From the NCBI GenBank assembly GCA_036702865.1, contig DATNQD010000048.1, forward strand, positions 1 to 56,627: a stretch of DNA of 56,627 nucleotides. Direction: 5' to 3'. Position 1 is the first letter of the stretch. The number at the start of each line of letters is the position of its first letter. Position numbers and translations under genes: made by a program. The DNA is from Trichocoleus sp. GTDB lineage: Bacteria > Cyanobacteriota > Cyanobacteriia > Elainellales > Elainellaceae. The notes under the pieces are model-generated. The model was not told the DNA's origin and did no database searches. It worked only from the letters and a program-made list of their open reading frames with translations. Of the stretch, positions 43,049-52,341 are shown one piece after another.

Positions 43049-43849
43049 TTAATAGTCGTAAGGATTTGCTGGCTTAGGAATTGATTTCAGGTTGGTCGCT
43101 TTGATCACGAGTTGCCGTCTTCCATCCAAAGTTTCCGTGATCACTTCGCCCTGAACTTCTTGCCAGCTATCCGGCGCATAAGCATTCCGACTGCCCGACA
43201 GTTTGACTGGCAACCCCACCGGATACACATCAGCAGCGCAGCAGGTAATGATAAACCGAGAAATCATTAAATAGTTCTCTGGCAAGCTAGACAAGTGAAT
43301 CACAAAGCCACTCACCTTTGCTTTTTGCCCGGTGTAAGCATCGGGTTCAGGATAAACATTCAGCATTCGTACCCAATCAATCAGCGATCGACTTTCTGGG
43401 CTTGTGTTGCCACGAAAAGATTGAGGCTGCGATCGGGTCAGCGTCAGGGTGTCGGTGACTCCTCGTTCCATCGCAACCTGGCTGGCAAAAGGCTGAGGCG
43501 TAAACTGCAAGCCAAACAGCGCCACGGCAAGCAAGAGGGTACTGCTCCAACCGGGTGGAAACAAAGAGAAATGCTGCGGATTAGCGATTTGCCGCACTCG
43601 CGATCGACTCCTTGCCTGAACGACTATCTGCCCCAGTTTCAGGAAGCCTAACCCCACTAGAAAAAAACCGGAAGAATAGGCAAGCCAAACATAATCTGGG
43701 TGCAGCAAAATGTTGATCTTGCCCGTCAACCAATATTTCAGCAGCAAGACCCCCCACGCCAAAATTGCCAGACTATCGAGCCAGGGTTGGAAATTGCGGA
43801 AAATGTTGCCAAATCGATTGCCTAGGGGCTGTTTTGCTCGGACTGCCAT
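43049..43849 (-). CDS. TIGR03943-family protein (YcgQ-like partner of the UPF0718 permease)
   Basis: A 266-residue membrane protein. Three hydrophobic segments in the first ~120 residues anchor a C-terminal domain (about 140-262) with the family pattern RFIITCCAADVYPVGLPVKL and WQEVQGEVITETLDGRR. TIGR03943 proteins are encoded next to UPF0718/DUF318 permeases; here the permease gene ends 45 bases upstream on the same strand. The pair is thought to form a transport unit, and the cysteine pair in TCCA may contact a metal (inference). Upstream of its ATG is a run of GATAGAGA repeats instead of a clear ribosome site. Confidence 0.8.
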   Translation of the reverse strand: MAVRAKQPLGNRFGNIFRNFQPWLDSLAILAWGVLLLKYWLTGKINILLHPDYVWLAYSSGFFLVGLGFLKLGQIVVQARSRSRVRQIANPQHFSLFPPGWSSTLLLAVALFGLQFTPQPFASQVAMERGVTDTLTLTRSQPQSFRGNTSPESRSLIDWVRMLNVYPEPDAYTGQKAKVSGFVIHLSSLPENYLMISRFIITCCAADVYPVGLPVKLSGSRNAYAPDSWQEVQGEVITETLDGRRQLVIKATNLKSIPKPANPYDY

Positions 43850-43860
43850 AGCAATAGGGT

Positions 43861-43881
43861 GATAGAGAGATAGAGAGATAG
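43861..43881. repeat. GATAGAGA short repeats before the TIGR03943 gene
   Basis: Two tandem copies of GATAGAGA plus GATAG occupy the spacer just upstream of the start at 43849, where a ribosome binding site would be expected. Confidence 0.6.
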
Positions 43882-43893
43882 CAAAGATATCAG

Positions 43894-44934
43894 TTAGCTG
43901 ATGTAAAGGTTGACCAACAACGCCAGCAGAAAGGTGAGCTGTCCGGCAAGCACGAAGAGATAGACGATCGCCCTGGAGCGAAACACCGACAAGAGCAGCG
44001 CAATATTCTTCAGGTCAACCATCGGCCCAAAAACCAGGAAGGCAAGCAGAGAACCCGTGGTAAAGGTGGAAGCAAACGAGAGGGCAAAAAAGGCATCAAC
44101 AGTGGAGCAGATGGAAACAATGCAAGCCAAAATCAGCATCGCCACGATCGAACTAATCTGCCCCTGTCCCAAACCCAACACCATCTCGCGCGGAATGGCA
44201 GTTTGGACGACTGCGGCAATGGCGCTACCAATGATCAAAATGCCGCCTAGCTCCCGTAGTTCCTGCACCACATTGTCAAACATCAGGCGCAAGCGATCGG
44301 GCAATGGTTTAGAGAGCACCGAGCTACTGGCTAAGGCGGCGGCTGAATTATCAAGCTGAAAAGGCTGGTCTTTCTGTCCAATTAAAAATGTGCCAGATTG
44401 CAGCAGTGTTGATGAGGTGTCTTGCTTCCGTCCCGCAAACCTCCTAGACGCTTGACCAGAAGCTTGAGAGGGCACAGGCATAGCGCGAGCAATTGCAGGC
44501 TGCAGCAACGGACGTAAATCTGCCTGCCGACTAAACACCCAGCCAATGATCGTCGCAATCAGCAATGAACAGCCAATCCGCAGAAAAACAATTTCTGGCT
44601 GATCTCGAAATGCCGTCCAGGTTGCCCAAAAGACGATCGGGTTCACCGTCGGAGCCGCCAACAAAAAGCCGATCGCCATTGCTGAAGGCGCACCCTGAAC
44701 CAAAAGCCGCCTCGCTACAGGCACATTACCGCACTCGCACACCGGAAACAGAAATCCAATTAAACTCCCTACAAACGCTGCCAGCAGAGGATTTCGAGGT
44801 ACAAGTGTCAGCAAGCGGCGCTCATCCACAAACAGCAGCAGCGCACTTGAGAACAAAACTCCCAGCAGCAAAAAAGGGATTGCCTCAACCAGCAAACTAA
44901 AAAACAGCGTCAGGGCGTTATTAAGCTGGTTCAT
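43894..44934 (-). CDS. UPF0718/DUF318 permease (YcgR-like)
   Basis: A 346-residue inner-membrane permease with about eight hydrophobic helices in two halves split by a hydrophilic loop (residues ~145-210). The family motif PVCECGNVPVARRL is near residue 65, with the repeated half showing CIVSICSTVDAFFALSFAST. The cysteine in CECGN and the second-half CS may form the substrate path. Members include arsenic-permease-like and unknown transporters; here the TIGR03943 partner follows. The loop is rich in S, Q and R and seems species-specific. Start ATG 44934. Confidence 0.82.
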   Translation of the reverse strand: MNQLNNALTLFFSLLVEAIPFLLLGVLFSSALLLFVDERRLLTLVPRNPLLAAFVGSLIGFLFPVCECGNVPVARRLLVQGAPSAMAIGFLLAAPTVNPIVFWATWTAFRDQPEIVFLRIGCSLLIATIIGWVFSRQADLRPLLQPAIARAMPVPSQASGQASRRFAGRKQDTSSTLLQSGTFLIGQKDQPFQLDNSAAALASSSVLSKPLPDRLRLMFDNVVQELRELGGILIIGSAIAAVVQTAIPREMVLGLGQGQISSIVAMLILACIVSICSTVDAFFALSFASTFTTGSLLAFLVFGPMVDLKNIALLLSVFRSRAIVYLFVLAGQLTFLLALLVNLYIS

Positions 44935-45245
44935 GCCTGTTTATCGGGGAAAGTAGGGGTCAATTGGGGGACAGGGAGCAAAGATCAGTGGTCGGGGATC
45001 AGTGATGAAATGCTGCTGTGATATTCTACCCGATCGTTCTGATAACGCATCCGCATTTGTCAATTCCACGCCAATTTTGCACCCGTTTCCCTGCGTCTCT
45101 CCTCATCCTGTTAGCAACATCCTGTTAGCAACAAAAAATGCTGTCAGCAAAGGCAATTCGATAAGCCATAGCTTCTATAGGATAGGCATCTCACCTCCCT
45201 GAACGGCTGAAGACACCTACCCCACTAGTGATTGAATTCACGCGC
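44935..45245. other. Intergenic region, about 310 bases
   Basis: Between the permease start and the glmM stop. It contains a perfect 14-bp tandem repeat (CATCCTGTTAGCAA) at 45104-45131. No ORF or Fur/Zur-like palindrome was evident. Confidence 0.4.
45104..45131. repeat. Perfect 14-bp tandem repeat
   Basis: Two abutting copies of CATCCTGTTAGCAA in the spacer upstream of the permease gene. Similar in type to those at 6326-6353 and 47945-47979. Confidence 0.7.
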
Positions 45246-46700
45246 TTAAGCAGCGTATTGCTGCACAGCCAGCACCAGATTTTCTGTCCAGTGGCGGGTC
45301 AGTTCTGCGCTAACAGCTTCCACCATGACGCGAATCACGGGTTCTGTCCCCGAAGCTCTCACGAGAATTCGTCCCTGATCGCCCATTGCGATTTCTGCCT
45401 GTTCGATCGCCCGTTGCAGCTTTTCGTCTTGCTGCCAGTTGAGGCGGAGATCTCGATTCTCCACACGGACATTCTGAAGAATTTGGGGATAGGTTTGGAA
45501 GCTATTGCTGATGAGATCTGCCAGAGAAACGCCCGATTGCCGCACCAACGATGCCAGATGCAGGGCAGTCAGCAAGCCGTCTCCCGAAACGCCATAGTGT
45601 GGGCAGAGAATATGCCCGGATTGTTCGCCGCCCAGTTTCGCCCCGCGCTTGACCATCTCCGCATGGACATACTGATCACCCACATCTGTCCGAACGAGGG
45701 TGCCGCCCTGTTGCTGCCAGGCTCGCTCAAAGCCGAGATTCGCCATTACGGTCGAAATAATGAGCTGATCGGGAAGCTGATTTGCCTGCCGCAACGCCTG
45801 GCCCCAGAGATACAGAATGTAGTCACCATCAACTGAGCGACCCATCGAGTCTACTGCCATCACTCGATCGGCATCTCCATCAAAAGCAAACCCTAGATCT
45901 GCCCCATGATTTTGCACAGCAGCTTTCAGCGGTTCCAGGTGCGTTGAGCCACAGTTGACGTTGATTCGATCGCCATCCGGGTCTTGATGCAGACAAATGA
46001 CTTCGGCGCCCATCTGCGAGAACAGAATCGGCGCAACTTTTGTCGCTGCACCCCATGCCAGATCCAAAACGACGCGCATCCCTTCCAAACTGGGATAAGA
46101 CAACAGCGGACGCTGAAGCGAGGTGAGATAGTCGCTGACAAGTTCAGGACGATGATAATGTTGCCCCCAGCCATTCACATCAGCTTGCAGTCCCAGTTCG
46201 CTCTTGCCACGCAAGGCTGATTCAATTGCCGCCTGAAGGCTGCTGGACAGCTTCGTTCCTTCTGCCCCAAAAAACTTGATGCCGTTATCTTCGGGAGGGT
46301 TGTGGCTGGCAGAAATCATGACACCCCCGATCGCCTGGGTTGCATGAGTCAGATAAGCAACTGCGGGCGTGGGGCACAAACCCAGATTCCAAACTTCTAC
46401 CCCTGCGGCAGTTAAACCAGCCGAGAGCGCCATCGCCAGCATATCGCTAGAGTTGCGCGAGTCTTGACCGAGAATAATCGTTTTGGTTCCAGTTCCTTGT
46501 GTTTGCAGGACTTTACCTGCCCAGAACCCAACCTGGAGTGCAAGCGGAGCCGTTAGCAGTTCTCCAGCTTTGCCGCGAATGCCATCCGTGCCAAATAGCT
46601 TTGCAGGTAGGGCGATCGTGCCCCAATCTAGGGGGCTGCCTGAGACTGAACCGACACCAGCCTGGGATGCCTTACTCGAAGCCACAGAAGATATGATCAT
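45246..46700 (-). CDS. glmM: Phosphoglucosamine mutase
   Basis: A 484-residue enzyme that converts glucosamine-6-phosphate to glucosamine-1-phosphate for UDP-GlcNAc, peptidoglycan and LPS synthesis. The phosphoserine loop is [12 protein letters not shown], the Mg-binding loop is FDGDADR, the sugar loop GGEQSGH and the phosphate-binding loop [15 protein letters not shown]. All four are intact and distinguish GlmM from other hexose-phosphate mutases. The ATG at 46700 is preferred (GGAG 8 bases upstream) over a TTG at 46727. A short N-terminal extension before LFGTDGIRG is common in cyanobacteria. It lies about 2 kb from lpxD, which uses UDP-GlcNAc. Confidence 0.95.
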   Translation of the reverse strand: MIISSVASSKASQAGVGSVSGSPLDWGTIALPAKLFGTDGIRGKAGELLTAPLALQVGFWAGKVLQTQGTGTKTIILGQDSRNSSDMLAMALSAGLTAAGVEVWNLGLCPTPAVAYLTHATQAIGGVMISASHNPPEDNGIKFFGAEGTKLSSSLQAAIESALRGKSELGLQADVNGWGQHYHRPELVSDYLTSLQRPLLSYPSLEGMRVVLDLAWGAATKVAPILFSQMGAEVICLHQDPDGDRINVNCGSTHLEPLKAAVQNHGADLGFAFDGDADRVMAVDSMGRSVDGDYILYLWGQALRQANQLPDQLIISTVMANLGFERAWQQQGGTLVRTDVGDQYVHAEMVKRGAKLGGEQSGHILCPHYGVSGDGLLTALHLASLVRQSGVSLADLISNSFQTYPQILQNVRVENRDLRLNWQQDEKLQRAIEQAEIAMGDQGRILVRASGTEPVIRVMVEAVSAELTRHWTENLVLAVQQYAA

Positions 46701-47244
46701 ATAACTCACTCCAAACCTCACACTCAAGCGGAGAATAGCACGGTTGACCCCCTAGAGGAAATTCACTCCTCATTTGAGTTGAGTGACAGGTTTCCTCAGC
46801 TTCCGTTCTGCGACTTGTTCCAGGTTGATGCGATCGGGCATTCAGCAAATCGGGTTATCCCTTCTCATGCCTAGAACGGGGGTCTTAAAGCGTAGATAGA
46901 ATCACAAACTTGATTTGTTCCTAACTGCCTGTACTTTATGTCTGCTTCCAGCCCCGATTGCTACTGGAAGAAGGTTGTTCTGCAAAATGTTCTGCAAAAG
47001 TGCACCTCCAAAAGCTGACATAGGATAACAATGATCTTTTAATGAATAAGATCATCGGTAAATCTACGGAAATCTAGATCAACCTTACGAAATAGCAGCA
47101 AGGTAGAACAACTATCGTTTGGCTGAACCTCGGCACCATTGATTAAGAGAGATTGTTCAACGGACGAAGTCACCAATAAAGACACCCATTTGATCAGGCA
47201 AGAGCCTGCCCCGCAAAAATTGCAGGTTATTTAATTTTTGTCCC
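46701..47244. other. Intergenic region, about 540 bases
   Basis: Upstream of glmM and downstream of the small conserved gene. The only clear structure is an 8-bp perfect inverted repeat with a 9-base loop at 47031-47055. No ORF was seen. Confidence 0.4.
47031..47055. promoter_or_regulatory. Inverted repeat ATGATCTT-N9-AAGATCAT
   Basis: A perfect 8-bp stem with a 9-base AT-rich loop. There is no T-run after either arm, so a terminator is unlikely. It may be an operator or a short mobile-element footprint. Confidence 0.4.
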
Positions 47245-47541
47245 TTACAAACCAGCCGCAGCCAATAGCGATTCCATTTCTACAAGCGATAAGCCTTGCT
47301 GAATATAGCGAGGTGCTTGAGGATTGAAAGGACCCTGTAACCGATCGATCGACTCAATCTCGGCTGTTTCTGGCAAAACAGGTACATCTGGATCAAAGGC
47401 AGTCGGATGCATCAGCGAACTGGAAAACCCTTTGAAGATAGCAACCTGCTCTGGTTCTCCTGCAACCCTGGCATGAACTATCAACACCTCACGCGGATAT
47501 TTCATCGTGTATTGCTCCAAACGACGTGCGATTGGGTTCAC
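47245..47541 (-). CDS. Small conserved cyanobacterial protein (DUF7734-like)
   Basis: A 98-residue soluble protein. The core YPREVLIVHARVAGEPEQVAIFKGFSSSLM (quoted in halves: YPREVLIVHARVAGEPE and QVAIFKGFSSSLM) followed by hTAFDPDVPVLP is a pattern I associate with a short conserved cyanobacterial family of unknown function. The start is uncertain: GTG at 47541 (GGAG 10 bases before) or ATG at 47505 (TGGAG 9 bases before). It stands between lpxD (divergent) and glmM. No signal peptide or membrane part. Function unknown. Confidence 0.65.
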   Translation of the reverse strand: MNPIARRLEQYTMKYPREVLIVHARVAGEPEQVAIFKGFSSSLMHPTAFDPDVPVLPETAEIESIDRLQGPFNPQAPRYIQQGLSLVEMESLLAAAGL

Positions 47542-48092
47542 AATTCTCTCACTCCCTTATACAGCTACTCTGGTTATTTTCCGGGATTCGGGAGAAATGT
47601 GGGATAGGTGGGACAGGATTTAGAGATAATTTTTCTAGCCGCACTAAAAGCGATCGAGGTGAATTCAAAGTTCTTCAAAATAGTCGAAAAGATTGAAACC
47701 GATCGATATAAATCAAAAGTGATTTGCCTCAAATTTTTTCCAAGTTTTCCAAGTATTGAGAATCATTGGGTGGGAGTACTTTATGCTTCATTCAATTTAG
47801 CCCCCTTGATTTTCAAATCATTCTCAAAAGAATGCAGAAAATTTGAAAAACTGTCGTATTCAATCGCCTATAAGCTACACTATCTCTCCCAAAATTCAAG
47901 CAAGCTTTTCCTGCGATCGCATCTACAAATTAGGAAATGCAATATGGCTTGAAAGTTTGGCTTGAAAGTTTGGCTTGAATGATGACATATCGGCAAAAGC
48001 AGAAAAAGGTAAAGAGCGATTTATCACAGACTATGAGGTAAATTTGCAAGAGACGCATCAGCAACTTGCAATTCTCTAAGTCGGCGACAGCT
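47542..48092. other. Intergenic region, about 550 bases, AT-rich
   Basis: Divergent spacer between the small conserved gene and lpxD. A 114-codon plus frame (47608-47952) is AT-rich, basic and unlike its neighbours in codon use; no family is recognised and I do not call it a gene. A 13-bp tandem repeat lies at 47945-47979. Confidence 0.4.
47945..47979. repeat. 13-bp tandem repeat upstream of lpxD
   Basis: TGGCTTGAAAGTT twice perfectly (47945-47957, 47958-47970) plus a partial third copy ending at about 47979. Confidence 0.75.
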
Positions 48093-49139
48093 ATGAAATT
48101 CAGCGAACTGGCAGAAAAACTAGGGGTAACAGAGACGAGCCTGAAAACCCATCCTGAACATGATCCCGATCTGACTGGCATTACCCCGATCGAATCAGCC
48201 CGATCTCAGACTCTCAGCTACATTGAAGGCAGCAAATTTGGCTCTTTTCTCAGCACAACGGCAGCCAGTGCGCTCATTTTACCGATCGATGAATCCCTCC
48301 AGGCGCAAGCCATCGATCGCCGCATTGCCTGGATTAGCAGCCGGGAGCCGCGTCTCTTGTTTGCCCAAGCAATTGTTCTGTTTTATCAGCCTTTCCGTCC
48401 GGCGACAGAAATTCATCCAACAGCCGTCATTGATGCTTCGGTTCAGCTCGGTGAAGCTGTTTCGATCGGTGCAAATGTGGTCATTCAGCCTGGTGTTTCG
48501 ATCGGCAATCAGGTGGTCATTCATCCCAATGTGGTGATCTATCCGGGAGCAAGCATTGGCGATCGAACCGTGCTTCATGCCAACTGTGTGATTCATGAGC
48601 GGGCACAGCTTGGGGCAGACTGCGTGATTCATAGTGGCGCAGCAATCGGCTCAGAGGGCTTTGGCTTTGTTCCCACGGCTGAGGGTTGGCTGAAGATGGA
48701 GCAGTCAGGTTATACGGTGCTGGAGGATGGCGTTGAGGTGGGCTGTAATTCCACGATCGATCGTCCGGCAGTCGGCGAAACACGAGTCAAACGCAACACC
48801 AAAATTGATAACTTGGTGCAGATTGGGCATGGCTGCACGGTGGGAGAAGGTTGTGCAATGGCGGCGCAAGGGGGCTTAGCGGGTGGCGTTCAGGTGGGCA
48901 ATCGCGTCATTTTAGGCGGACAGGTGGGTGTTGCAAATCAGGTGACGATCGGCGATGGCGTCCAAGCTGCGGCACAATGCGGCATTCACAACGATATTGA
49001 ACCAGGGGCGATCGTGATTGGCACTCCGGCAATTCCCTACCGACTGTTCCTCAAAGTGGCTGCGCTCTGGAATCGCTTACCGGAGATGAACCAGACGCTT
49101 AAACGGCTGCAAAAACAGATGGAAGAAGGGCGATCGTGA
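48093..49139 (+). CDS. lpxD: UDP-3-O-acylglucosamine N-acyltransferase
   Basis: A 348-residue trimeric left-handed beta-helix enzyme that adds an acyl chain in lipid A synthesis. Residues 1-100 are the uridine-binding domain (FSELAEKLG, DLTGITPIESA). From about residue 105 there are hexapeptide repeats (VIDASVQLGEAVSIGANVVI and more) carrying the catalytic histidine region in GSEGFGFVPTAEGWLKMEQ and IDNLVQIGHGCTVGEG. The C-terminal helix ends RLQKQMEEGRS. The start ATG 48093 is chosen on family alignment; the frame is open nine codons upstream. The ribosome site is weak. LpxD presence shows an outer membrane, fitting a cyanobacterium. Confidence 0.95.
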   Translation: MKFSELAEKLGVTETSLKTHPEHDPDLTGITPIESARSQTLSYIEGSKFGSFLSTTAASALILPIDESLQAQAIDRRIAWISSREPRLLFAQAIVLFYQPFRPATEIHPTAVIDASVQLGEAVSIGANVVIQPGVSIGNQVVIHPNVVIYPGASIGDRTVLHANCVIHERAQLGADCVIHSGAAIGSEGFGFVPTAEGWLKMEQSGYTVLEDGVEVGCNSTIDRPAVGETRVKRNTKIDNLVQIGHGCTVGEGCAMAAQGGLAGGVQVGNRVILGGQVGVANQVTIGDGVQAAAQCGIHNDIEPGAIVIGTPAIPYRLFLKVAALWNRLPEMNQTLKRLQKQMEEGRS

Positions 49140-49180
49140 GCATTGAAGATGAGTTTTTGGGCTTGAGGTTGCGCTGTCTT

Positions 49181-49208
49181 GCCCCCTAAATCCCCCAATT
49201 CGGGGGAA
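49181..49208. repeat. CCCCCTAAATCCCCC-type cyanobacterial dispersed repeat
   Basis: The stretch contains CCCCCTAAATCCCCC followed by AATTCGGGGGA, giving a small hairpin (TCCCCC-AATTC-GGGGGA). This short element is scattered in intergenic DNA of many cyanobacteria. Here it lies between lpxD and opcA and might also act as a weak transcription end, though no T-run follows. Confidence 0.65.
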
Positions 49209-49283
49209 TGTTGAGGTTTAATCTGCTCGATCGCCAATTATTCGTGATCTGTACTTATCACCGATGGCGGTCAATCAATCTTC

Positions 49284-50618
49284 TTACTGTTTCTCAAGTC
49301 TCAGCACCTTTGACACAATCGCAAGGCTCTCTTCATAGAGCGCATCCCGACCCCAGCGCTGGAGTTGTTGAGTGAGCAAGAATTCGGCTTTTTGGTCGTT
49401 GGTTGCCGTGACTTGTTCTGTCCGGCAAGACTGAGCCCCGCCTCCGGCTTCCATCCGCATGCAGCCTGTTGTCTCAGAGCAAAGAATGGTGCAGCAGTCT
49501 GCATTGGGGTTGGTGGAGGTCAGCCTTAGCCCAATCAAATCACCAATAATTTCGCCCGCATCAGCCGTCGGAATCGCTGCCAGTTCTGCTTCAATCTCTC
49601 GACCGTCTGCTGCTCTCAGGTTGATTTGCTTCAGGTCGTAGTCGCCACCCAATTCCTTAAATGCGATCGGCTCCCATCCCAGGCGGCTTGCCAACCAACC
49701 CAAAAACATAAGTGCCTGTGCCGGATTGCCTTTCTCGTAGTCAATGCTGACGCGATCGACTTCTGCCAGTGCAACTCGTCGTTCCGGTGGATCAAATGCA
49801 GCAGCAGCGAGTTCTTGCCAGGCAGAAAGGCGGTGCCAATTCAGATCAGCCACCGAGGTTCCTGTCTCGATCAATCCCTCAATTTTGAGAAATTCAGATT
49901 CAGGATCGCTGAAGTAGGAAGAATCTAGAATCAGGCAGTTGCAGGCATCTACCAGCTTTTTGAATAGCTCGTGTTCTGGGTTTGGGGTTGCCTTCCACCA
50001 GACAAAGCGGGGAAGCCCAGGGATCATGAGCGAAGACACCATGTTTGCCGCCCGGTTCAGGGCAGCCTTGGCGCCGCGCATTGTAATGTATTCGCAGCAA
50101 ATCAGGCTTGGGCCACTGCTTTTTTGAATTGGGCAGTAGGCTGAAACTTGTGCAGATACACCTTCATCCACGCCCAGAGACGGACAGAGCGTAATAATGC
50201 GGCAGGGGTTTTGAATGGCGATCGCCTCGCTCACGCTGTGCCCTCTAGCATCCAAATTGGCGATCTTCAGCTTTTCAGGCGGTAGCTTTGCGACTTCTTC
50301 CCGTAAGCGGGTAAAGGTTTCTGTGTCGATGCGTCCGGTGATTCGCAGCCCATAAGTCTTTTGAGCGTCCATTACGGCTTGCTTCGTTTGCTGACCGTGG
50401 TAGCCGTCGATCGCGCCTTTATAAAATCCAAGAATCGCTAGTAGCTGCTGAAATTCATCTGGCTCATAGACCACCATGCTGAAGGTTGAGGCTCTTGTCG
50501 CAACTGGAGCACCAATATCACCACTTTGACCATGCCAGATCAGACCGAGTTCTGTCTCGATCTCACTGAGCGAAATATCTTTCGGTTTTTGAAGAGCCAC
50601 CAGAGGTGTCGTTGTCAT
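49284..50618 (-). CDS. opcA: Glucose-6-phosphate dehydrogenase assembly protein OpcA
   Basis: A 444-residue cytosolic activator of G6PDH that stabilises its oligomer and links it to redox (thioredoxin) control. It starts with TPLVALQKPKDISLSEIETEL (in pieces) and has the OpcA pattern GHSVSEAIAIQNPCRIITLC and the late cysteine-rich part PNADCCTILCSETTGCMRM. Residues about 54-105 (FQQLLAILGFYKGAIDGYHG, then LRITGRIDTETF) look like a peptidoglycan-binding-like (PGBD) fold inserted near the N-terminus. It is the last gene of fbp-tal-zwf-opcA, 125 bases after zwf. Clustered cysteines fit redox sensing. Confidence 0.93.
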   Translation of the reverse strand: MTTTPLVALQKPKDISLSEIETELGLIWHGQSGDIGAPVATRASTFSMVVYEPDEFQQLLAILGFYKGAIDGYHGQQTKQAVMDAQKTYGLRITGRIDTETFTRLREEVAKLPPEKLKIANLDARGHSVSEAIAIQNPCRIITLCPSLGVDEGVSAQVSAYCPIQKSSGPSLICCEYITMRGAKAALNRAANMVSSLMIPGLPRFVWWKATPNPEHELFKKLVDACNCLILDSSYFSDPESEFLKIEGLIETGTSVADLNWHRLSAWQELAAAAFDPPERRVALAEVDRVSIDYEKGNPAQALMFLGWLASRLGWEPIAFKELGGDYDLKQINLRAADGREIEAELAAIPTADAGEIIGDLIGLRLTSTNPNADCCTILCSETTGCMRMEAGGGAQSCRTEQVTATNDQKAEFLLTQQLQRWGRDALYEESLAIVSKVLRLEKQ

Positions 50619-50743
50619 GGGAGTTAAGGGGTAGTGTTAGAGGATCAGGGGTTCAATAATAGGGTTAGGCATTTAATATCAGACATTGCGTTTCACTCAA
50701 ACCTCTTCTCTCTGAAACCCAATCTCTGATCGGTGAAGCCTGC

Positions 50744-52273
50744 TTAAAGCCTTCGCCAGCGTCGTCCATCTCGATTAAGCAGAAGTTCTGCTTCGATCGG
50801 TCCCCAACTTCCAGCTTCATAGAGCGGGATGACATCAGGAGGAGCAGGAGCATCCCAGACCGAGAGAACGGGGGTAAGAATGCGCCAGGAGGCTTCCACT
50901 TCATCACCGCGAGTAAACAGGGTTTGATCACCTAACATACAGTCCACCAGCAGGCGGCTATAGGCATCGGTGTTGGCTTGACCAAATGCAGTGTCGTAGC
51001 GGAAATCCATATCAACCGATCGAGTTCGCAGGGACGTACCCGGAGTTTTGACCTCAAACCGTAGCGAAATCCCCTCATTCGGCTGAATCCGCATTGCTAA
51101 CACGTTGGGGCTGGCTTGTTTTGCCGCTGATTGAAACATCAAAAACGGCACTTCCTTAAACTGAATTGCGATCTCCGTCACCTTTTTCGGCATCCGTTTT
51201 CCAGTTCGCATATAGAACGGGACACCCTTCCACCGCCAATTGTCAATCGAAAACTTGAGAGCTGCGTAGGTCGGCGTCGTTGAGTCGGGGTTTGCGCCTT
51301 CTTCTTCCCGATAAGCTGGAACTGGTTTGCTGTCCCTCCAACCCTTGTTATATTGCCCTCGCACTGCCGAGAAATTAAGGTCTTCAAGGTCTGCCAGATG
51401 AGTTGCCTGAAGCACTTTTACTTTCTCATTGCGAATGCTGTCTGCATCAAGTGAGTTCGGTGGCTCCATTGCTGTCAAACAGAACAGCTGCATCAGGTGG
51501 TTTTGCACCATGTCGCGCAATGCCCCTGAAGACTCGTAATAGCCTGCTCGTCCTTCCAGACCCACCGTCTCTGCCACAGTGATTTGTACGTTGTCTACAA
51601 ACTGACGGTTCCAGAGCGGCTCAAAAATGGCGTTGGCAAAGCGGAACACCATCAAGTTCTGGACAGTCTCTTTGCCCAGATAATGGTCAATTCGGTAGAC
51701 CTGATTTTCGTTGCAGACCTGTTTTACAACCTGGTTTAATGCTTGAGCCGAAGAGAGATCCTTCCCAAACGGCTTTTCAATCACCAGCCGCTCTTTCTGC
51801 GGATCAGTCAGCATTCCGGCTTTTCCTAATTGCTGAATCGACTCAGCAAAAAAGCGAGGTGCGACTGCCAGATAAAAGACACGATTGCCGCGCGTATTCC
51901 GCAGATTATCCAGCTCATCGAGCCGCTCCTTGAGCTTCAGGTAGCTGTCAGGATTGTCAATATCGCCGGGACAGTAGAACAAACCTCTGGCAAAGTCATT
52001 CCAAATTTCTTCCTTGCCCAGACCACCCCCAAACTGTTCCACGCCTTCGCGCATCTGTTCTCGGAAGTAGTCATCACTCCACTCCCGACGGGCGACCCCA
52101 ACGATCGTCAGTTCTGGGGGCAGTCGCCGCTCTAGTTTCATCTGGTAAAGAGCCGGGATCAGCTTTCGCTGGGTCAAATCACCAGATGCACCAAAGATGA
52201 CAAGAATCTGCGATTCAGGGACTCGGTCTTGCTGTAAGCCAACTCGGAGAGGGTTTTCGAGTACGTTCACCAT
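50744..52273 (-). CDS. zwf: Glucose-6-phosphate 1-dehydrogenase
   Basis: A 509-residue NADP-dependent enzyme, the first step of the oxidative pentose phosphate pathway. The NADP loop is [17 protein letters not shown], the active-site signature [13 protein letters not shown], and the [12 protein letters not shown] and [12 protein letters not shown] motifs are standard. Length and motifs are those of cyanobacterial Zwf. The next gene, opcA, encodes its activator. Start ATG 52273. It sits downstream of tal in the same direction (about 70-base gap), so the set is likely one operon used in the dark or in nitrogen-fixing cells. Confidence 0.97.
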   Translation of the reverse strand: MVNVLENPLRVGLQQDRVPESQILVIFGASGDLTQRKLIPALYQMKLERRLPPELTIVGVARREWSDDYFREQMREGVEQFGGGLGKEEIWNDFARGLFYCPGDIDNPDSYLKLKERLDELDNLRNTRGNRVFYLAVAPRFFAESIQQLGKAGMLTDPQKERLVIEKPFGKDLSSAQALNQVVKQVCNENQVYRIDHYLGKETVQNLMVFRFANAIFEPLWNRQFVDNVQITVAETVGLEGRAGYYESSGALRDMVQNHLMQLFCLTAMEPPNSLDADSIRNEKVKVLQATHLADLEDLNFSAVRGQYNKGWRDSKPVPAYREEEGANPDSTTPTYAALKFSIDNWRWKGVPFYMRTGKRMPKKVTEIAIQFKEVPFLMFQSAAKQASPNVLAMRIQPNEGISLRFEVKTPGTSLRTRSVDMDFRYDTAFGQANTDAYSRLLVDCMLGDQTLFTRGDEVEASWRILTPVLSVWDAPAPPDVIPLYEAGSWGPIEAELLLNRDGRRWRRL

Positions 52274-52341
52274 AGGGAAAGGATGGGTGGGAATGAAGAA
52301 TGAAAAGAGAGTTATGAAGCCAGAGGCACTATGCCACTGTT

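Noticed and set aside
45228-45836. 202-codon plus frame opposite glmM
   Set aside because: Antisense of an intact glmM with all motifs.
47608-47952. 114-codon AT-rich plus frame upstream of lpxD
   Set aside because: No ribosome site, atypical codon use, no recognisable domain; more likely non-coding.
49190-49208. Rho-independent terminator after lpxD
   Set aside because: The hairpin is part of a common cyanobacterial CCCCCTAAATCCCCC repeat and lacks a T-run.
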